Positions 60,077 through 64,000 of a DNA stretch of 64,000 nt are shown in pieces; positions within the stretch are counted from its first letter, which is position 1; every line of letters begins with the position of its first letter. Location: positions 744,001 to 808,000 of the forward strand of contig NZ_VFWZ01000002.1 of NCBI RefSeq assembly GCF_006443095.1, written 5' to 3'. This DNA comes from Aquimarina algicola (GTDB lineage Bacteria; Bacteroidota; Bacteroidia; Flavobacteriales; Flavobacteriaceae). The notes beneath the pieces are model-generated. The model was given only the letters and a program-made list of their open reading frames with translations, had not been told where the DNA came from and ran no database searches. A program made the translations under genes and the position numbers.

Positions 60077-60561
60077 GATTTAATCTTTAAAACGTGATTA
60101 GCAGGTTTTTCGGGTGCTCCTTTAGGTCTTGCCAATGGATTTAATTGGCTATGGATCTCTTCGTCTGCCTCTTCGGCTTGTGATTGTGTAGGAGAAGCTG
60201 TCTGCCCATGAAAGGTAATCTCTACATAAGGTGCTCCGGCAATGGCACATATCGCCTTGCTCTTTTCTGTTAGGATTTTTCCTTGATTGCTTACAGTAAT
60301 CTTATCATAAAAATCTTGCCATTGTGTGATACTTGGTACGCAAGGGAGATAACCACTGGTACTGGGCTGCAATTTACACTGACCAAACGTCTTTGCTTCA
60401 AAAGGCTGACCGATATCCATAGTGGTAGCGATCATTTTTTTACTCCCCTTGGTTTCATTGACATATTCTTTGTGAGTACTCACAATCTTTAGCTTATCCG
60501 GAACAGTCCCAAATTTACATTTGCACATTGCACCTTGACATACTATGGCTACATCACTCAT
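60073..60561 (-). CDS. DUF4280 PAAR-like protein
   Basis: 162 residues: 'MSDVAIVCQGAMCKCKFGTV', 'PDKLKIVSTHKEYVNETKGS', 'KKMIATTMDIGQPFEAKTFG', 'QCKLQPSTSGYLPCVPSITQ', 'EKSKAICAIAGAPYVEITFH'. This is the DUF4280 pattern with its Cys-rich CxGAxCxCxFG start, known as PAAR-like spike tip proteins in Bacteroidota type VI (iii) and extracellular contractile injection systems. It would cap the spike and link to the adjacent cargo. Tube and sheath genes are not in the window. Confidence 0.85.
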   Translation of the reverse strand: MSDVAIVCQGAMCKCKFGTVPDKLKIVSTHKEYVNETKGSKKMIATTMDIGQPFEAKTFGQCKLQPSTSGYLPCVPSITQWQDFYDKITVSNQGKILTEKSKAICAIAGAPYVEITFHGQTASPTQSQAEEADEEIHSQLNPLARPKGAPEKPANHVLKIKS

Positions 60562-60568
60562 GGTTGTA

Positions 60569-61438
60569 TTATTTTTTATTACGCTTAAAAAGGTTTGGAA
60601 ACCATTTTTTCTTCTTGATCATCTCTTTTGGGATTTCCTCCTTAGCTTCTGGTTCTTCTTCGTATTGTTCGTCTCGTTCTTCAAGATAGGTAATGCTGTA
60701 CCTAATTTCTTTTTGTTTATCTGCTGTAGTGTACATACCTCTTACACGTTGCAATGTAAAATCCAGGTCATTGATCAAATGCTTTAGTTGTATAGTATTA
60801 TTGCTTTTGTCTTTTCCCGTATATTCAAATCGGAAGCCTTTTTCATCATTCAAATACATTTTCTGATTGCCTATAAAATCTATAGAAGGTTTATAAGGTA
60901 ATACAGGCAATGAAATTGTATAATTATGTTGTATTCTTTCTGTTTGATATAATGCAGGCTTTCTAAAAAACATCAAAGGAAAAACAATATCATAATGCAA
61001 AGCATCCAAAAATGTTTTAGCATCTGACAGGGTATTGTTGATCTGGCTAAAATACTCTTCTGCAACATCGCCTTGATATTCGTTTTTAAGATCAACAAGT
61101 GCAGCTTCCCATCTCTTTTTGATCTGATCAAAGTTTAGCAGTTCTTGTATAAACCCATACTGACTGATTCTAAATTGAATCGGGTACATACAGCTCATAC
61201 ATTTTTCTGCCAAAACATCTACTAATCGTTTGGGTTGTTTACCATTGATAAAAAACTGTTTTCTACTTATTTCGCAACGGTAATCCTCTTCTATGGCTTC
61301 TATATAAGCAACTTCAAAAACATACTGAATACTGTTTCCTGAAGGAGAATAATCAACTTTTACCCCATAGGATTTCTTGGTCGTATCTACCCTTTTTTTG
61401 ATAGGGTGATTAAATGATATGTTGGTTTCAGGGCTCAT
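60569..61438 (-). CDS. PAAR-associated hypothetical protein, likely adaptor
   Basis: 289 residues, no signal peptide. Includes 'YVFEVAYIEAIEEDYRCEIS', 'RKQFFINGKQPKRLVDVLAE', 'KCMSCMYPIQFRISQYGFIQ' and a basic tail ('KKKKWFPNLFKRNKK'). It lies seven bases before the DUF4280 gene. Genes at this position in Bacteroidota PAAR-like modules are often annotated as unknown and thought to be adaptors or chaperones. I assign this by neighbourhood only. Confidence 0.5.
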   Translation of the reverse strand: MSPETNISFNHPIKKRVDTTKKSYGVKVDYSPSGNSIQYVFEVAYIEAIEEDYRCEISRKQFFINGKQPKRLVDVLAEKCMSCMYPIQFRISQYGFIQELLNFDQIKKRWEAALVDLKNEYQGDVAEEYFSQINNTLSDAKTFLDALHYDIVFPLMFFRKPALYQTERIQHNYTISLPVLPYKPSIDFIGNQKMYLNDEKGFRFEYTGKDKSNNTIQLKHLINDLDFTLQRVRGMYTTADKQKEIRYSITYLEERDEQYEEEPEAKEEIPKEMIKKKKWFPNLFKRNKK

Positions 61439-61501
61439 ATATTGTCTCTTCTCAGAATTGGGAATTTCTTGTTTTTGTTGGTGTTTTTAATATAATTTTG
61501 T

Positions 61502-62305
61502 TTAATTCTGGTTACTTTTAGTGTTCTTTTTCTTTCTGAATATATTTCTCACTTTATACCAAATTCTTTTGTGTAATGGTGGTCTTACCGTTACTACAAA
61601 TTCAGTAAGTTCAACTTTATTATCTTCAAGAAATACATCTGATTTGAATTCATTGAAGTTTAAGAAATCTGATTGTTTGATTGTTATATTTTTTCTTCCA
61701 TATCCTATAAAATTAAATCTCAAATTCAGGGTATCAGATTGTTTAAATTGATCGGTCACGTCAATACAATATTCTCCATCAAAATCCGAGATTACCCCAT
61801 TATTGGTCCCTTGAATAAAAACAGAACATCCCATTACTGGTTCCCCGTTTTGATCTCTAATGATCCCTCTCACTATTTTCACACTATCGATCGGTATATC
61901 CTTTTGCATCGGGTTTTGGTTAGGCATTATCAAGCTATCTTTTTGATTTTGCCTTACATAGTTTTGGGTTACTGGGTGGCTGGTGTTTTGTTTTTCTGAT
62001 ATCTGAGAATGTAGGATGGTTGTAAAAAACAATCCTATGGCACTGACCATAAAATGTGGTTTCTTACTAGGTATAGTCAAATTATTTGATGGCTCATACC
62101 TAAGTTGTTTATCATCATAAATCCCACAAACTTTGGTGTTACTCTGGTTATGTATAGATACGATCTGAAAACTTGACATACCTCTGAAATCATGAATTGT
62201 ATTTTGACATTGTTGACAAAGTCTTCCCTTGTCAGTTTTAGGCATATCATTCCAAACCTGATTGCATTTTTTTATTTTAGAAAGGTTTACGCTATTCATT
62301 TGCAA
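61502..62305 (-). CDS. membrane protein with zinc-ribbon-like start and carboxypeptidase-regulatory domain
   Basis: 267 residues. N-terminal 'KKCNQVWNDMPKTDKGRLCQ', 'QCQNTIHDFRGMSSFQIV' has a Cys/CxxC cluster. A single membrane helix ('HFMVSAIGLFFTTILHSQ', about 80-97) follows, and residues 140-235 form a carboxypeptidase-regulatory-like domain ('IVRGIIRDQNGEPVMGCSVF', 'IQGTNNGVISDFDGEYCI'). The C-terminus is basic. The same Cys-rich head occurs in many flavobacterial envelope proteins. Role in the operon unknown; possibly a TonB-linked or envelope anchor. Confidence 0.6.
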   Translation of the reverse strand: MQMNSVNLSKIKKCNQVWNDMPKTDKGRLCQQCQNTIHDFRGMSSFQIVSIHNQSNTKVCGIYDDKQLRYEPSNNLTIPSKKPHFMVSAIGLFFTTILHSQISEKQNTSHPVTQNYVRQNQKDSLIMPNQNPMQKDIPIDSVKIVRGIIRDQNGEPVMGCSVFIQGTNNGVISDFDGEYCIDVTDQFKQSDTLNLRFNFIGYGRKNITIKQSDFLNFNEFKSDVFLEDNKVELTEFVVTVRPPLHKRIWYKVRNIFRKKKNTKSNQN

Positions 62306-62336
62306 TAATTATTCAGGTTTTTTTCACTATTTTCAT

Positions 62337-63014
62337 TTACCTATGAACAGTAATTACTTTTAGTTTATCTATTAATTTACCATTTGATGCGTTAATACGA
62401 TAAATCCAAGGCTTATCTTCTTTGTTTTCAGAGATTTCTCGAACAAAGACATCCCAATAATACAGGGTGTCTTTTTCTTTGATTACTTTTTTTTCTCTAT
62501 TGATCGCTACTATAGAATCTTTTCCTTTTAATTTATTTTCTACGATATCTATGGCCTCTTTAAAACAGATAGGGTAATTGTAATAGTCATTATCATTTTC
62601 GGTTTTAATAACTTCTCCCGATTTATTATAAAATTTAGCTGTTCCAATTGGAAGATCTCCATAATTATAAGTAAAATCTACAATGCTTAATTTACCGTCA
62701 TTTACATTATAGAACAATGATTTTATTATATTGGTTTTCTTGTTTAGTACCATTTTGGTTATAAGACTGTCCTGGTTACTAAATCTAAATAGTTTAATTG
62801 AATAATCTTTTGAGTTGACAATTTCAACTTGTTTATATTTATTTAAAGTATTTATCTCAGATTGAGTTAAATCTTTTAAAAAAAATGTTTTCTCATTTTT
62901 TAATATAGTTTGGTCAAATTCACAAAGTTCATCATTTTCGATGAATTGCTTTTGTGCAGTGCAACCTATAACAAAGATGAAACAATGAAGTAAGAAGTAT
63001 TTATATTTTTTCAT
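62337..63014 (-). CDS. lipoprotein, candidate immunity or companion to the metalloprotease
   Basis: 225 residues. Lipobox 'FIFVIGC' (Cys 18). Mature part 'KTFFLKDLTQSEINTLNKYK', 'QVEIVNSKDYSIKLFRFSNQ', and a repeated TFNYG-like beta pattern near 115. It begins 7 bases after the protease stop codon, hence cotranscribed. An immunity function against the protease is an inference from position. Confidence 0.55.
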   Translation of the reverse strand: MKKYKYFLLHCFIFVIGCTAQKQFIENDELCEFDQTILKNEKTFFLKDLTQSEINTLNKYKQVEIVNSKDYSIKLFRFSNQDSLITKMVLNKKTNIIKSLFYNVNDGKLSIVDFTYNYGDLPIGTAKFYNKSGEVIKTENDNDYYNYPICFKEAIDIVENKLKGKDSIVAINREKKVIKEKDTLYYWDVFVREISENKEDKPWIYRINASNGKLIDKLKVITVHR

Positions 63015-63020
63015 ATGGCT

Positions 63021-63986
63021 CTATCTTGAATAATTTGAGTTATACAGTTTCTTCCATTGCCAATGCCATAATTGTTTTCTACTGGATTCATTATTATAGT
63101 CCATATAATTATCAGTACTACCTGGTTTAAAATAATGAGTTTTTCTAGCATCTTTTGTCGGATTTTCTTTAAATGGATGTGGTAATCCAGCTCCATGCAT
63201 GATCTCATGAGGAATTTCTTGATTAGGTTTTATATCTCTATTTTTCATTAACATCAGTGATTTACCATCTAAAGTAATACCGTTTACGTATTTAGGAGGA
63301 TTTCCTCCATCAGTACATTCCATGTTGGTAAAAAATAATAATAATTCATTGTTATTATTATTATGCTGAGGGTTATAGTGCTCAAAAGTGTTAGTAATAT
63401 TGCCTAAAAAACTTGTTTCTTCTGTAGTTGAAAATTTAACTTTATGTGTTGTACCTGATACCATATTGTTTTTAATCCGTCTTAGAAATGCTTGTCCCAT
63501 TCTATCATTAGCTGGAATAGATGTTAAATCTAATATATCTGGAGTTGCATTAACTAAGTTGACATCTACTAAAGCGGGACCAAGTACTGCATTAAAATAA
63601 GTATTTAATAATGCATTGTTAACTTTTTGCACTATAACTCTTTCGTCAATTCTTCTGATACCATCTTTAGCCTCTACAATCACTGTTCTAACATCTATAG
63701 TTTTAGGTACTGGATGCCATACATCAATTGCACCAGAAACCACACCATCTGCTAAAATTTCTATGACAGTAGGGGAATTAAGGGATGCCGATCCATGCGT
63801 ACTACAAGTGATCTCTACTTTACGTGCATCTACAACATCAACAGTATTACCTCTCCTGTCAATTGGGTTAATAGTAAATCCGGGAGGAGCATTAAATGCA
63901 ATAGTACCATATTCATCCTCTCTATTTAGATCTTTATCTAGTTTAAGCGTTATAGTACGATTAATCCTCAAACTCATCTTTGGCAC
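63021..63986 (-). CDS. metzincin-like zinc metalloprotease, probable effector
   Basis: About 320 residues; the ATG at 63977 (MSLRINRTITLKL) or a GTG at 63986. The frame is open to the window edge, so the true start may lie beyond it. The motif HEIMHGAGLPH (about residue 260) is the HExxHxxGxxH metzincin signature, and the 'NYMDYNNESSRKQ' segment gives a Met-turn. Residues 1-170 are beta-rich and probably a binding or delivery domain. No signal peptide is seen, consistent with delivery by the injection system. It may be an extracellular proteolytic effector. Confidence 0.75.
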   Translation of the reverse strand: MPKMSLRINRTITLKLDKDLNREDEYGTIAFNAPPGFTINPIDRRGNTVDVVDARKVEITCSTHGSASLNSPTVIEILADGVVSGAIDVWHPVPKTIDVRTVIVEAKDGIRRIDERVIVQKVNNALLNTYFNAVLGPALVDVNLVNATPDILDLTSIPANDRMGQAFLRRIKNNMVSGTTHKVKFSTTEETSFLGNITNTFEHYNPQHNNNNNELLLFFTNMECTDGGNPPKYVNGITLDGKSLMLMKNRDIKPNQEIPHEIMHGAGLPHPFKENPTKDARKTHYFKPGSTDNYMDYNNESSRKQLWHWQWKKLYNSNYSR

Positions 63987-64000
63987 TCGATAATCTTGAC

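Noticed and set aside
63011..63208. 65-codon minus-strand ORF near the metalloprotease end
   Set aside because: It is a shifted frame inside the metalloprotease gene, whose own frame has the Zn motif.

Overview
The window looks like a marine flavobacterium (Bacteroidota, Flavobacteriaceae; Aquimarina-like is a guess from gene content, not proven). Supporting signs are the low GC content, a type IX secretion sorting domain, TonB-dependent receptors carrying carboxypeptidase-like domains, DUF6443/RHS proteins of the Bacteroidota type, a TAnnTTTG promoter element, and few Shine-Dalgarno sites. No rRNA, tRNA or CRISPR array was seen.

Layout. 0.1-3.1 kb: a double-glycine-leader peptide, a T9SS cargo protein and a TPR/AraC regulator. 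3.4-10.0 kb: a compact plus-strand operon of ABC ATPase, TonB-dependent siderophore-type receptor and two DUF3526 permeases. 10.2-23.2 kb: a polymorphic-toxin locus on the minus strand. A beta-barrel protein, an RHS partner and a 1594-residue RHS protein are followed by a candidate immunity gene, then by displaced toxin-tip and immunity remnants separated by a decayed RAYT transposon and a related MITE. 23.2-25.7 kb: an HTH gene coupled to a Cys-containing peptide, small conserved genes, and a 17-copy heptamer repeat.

25.8-47.2 kb: an accessory region that begins with a Bacteroidota-type tyrosine integrase and ends with an excisionase-like gene and a replication-type gene. Inside it lie two blocks of tiny minus-strand genes, at 27.0-31.6 and 39.8-43.5 kb. 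Their junctions share a conserved leader (TTAAAGTTCAATAAAACGAT-like), and two junctions also carry attC-like palindromes. One palindrome is interrupted by an ORF-less group II (IIC-like) intron inserted after TTGT, opposite in orientation to the cassette genes, as expected for class C-attC introns. Many cassettes are duplicated, frameshifted or nonsense-mutated. Between the blocks, at 32.3-39.2 kb, sits a coherent set: cold-shock protein, AraC regulator, small basic protein, cupin, GT14 glycosyltransferase, GroES paralogue, and a two-gene unit of DUF1611 protein plus an alanine-racemase/VanX-type dipeptidase fusion.

47.7-52.5 kb: gene fragments, an orphan tip and a family of proteins built from helicase-associated-like repeats, one broken by an in-frame stop. 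52.7-64 kb: a tightly packed minus-strand operon around a DUF4280 (PAAR-like) protein and a 995-residue partner, with lipoproteins, a YwqK/MORN-type repeat protein, a carboxypeptidase-regulatory protein and a metzincin-like protease at the window edge. It resembles the cargo module of a contractile injection system.

Most interesting observations: the integron-like cassette array with a class C-attC-like intron in a flavobacterium; the paired cassettes sharing a -1 frameshift at an A-run; the racemase-dipeptidase fusion beside DUF1611; the PAAR-like operon with a protease cargo; and the broken RHS tip series. All family assignments come from reading the translated sequence by eye; no database search was possible.
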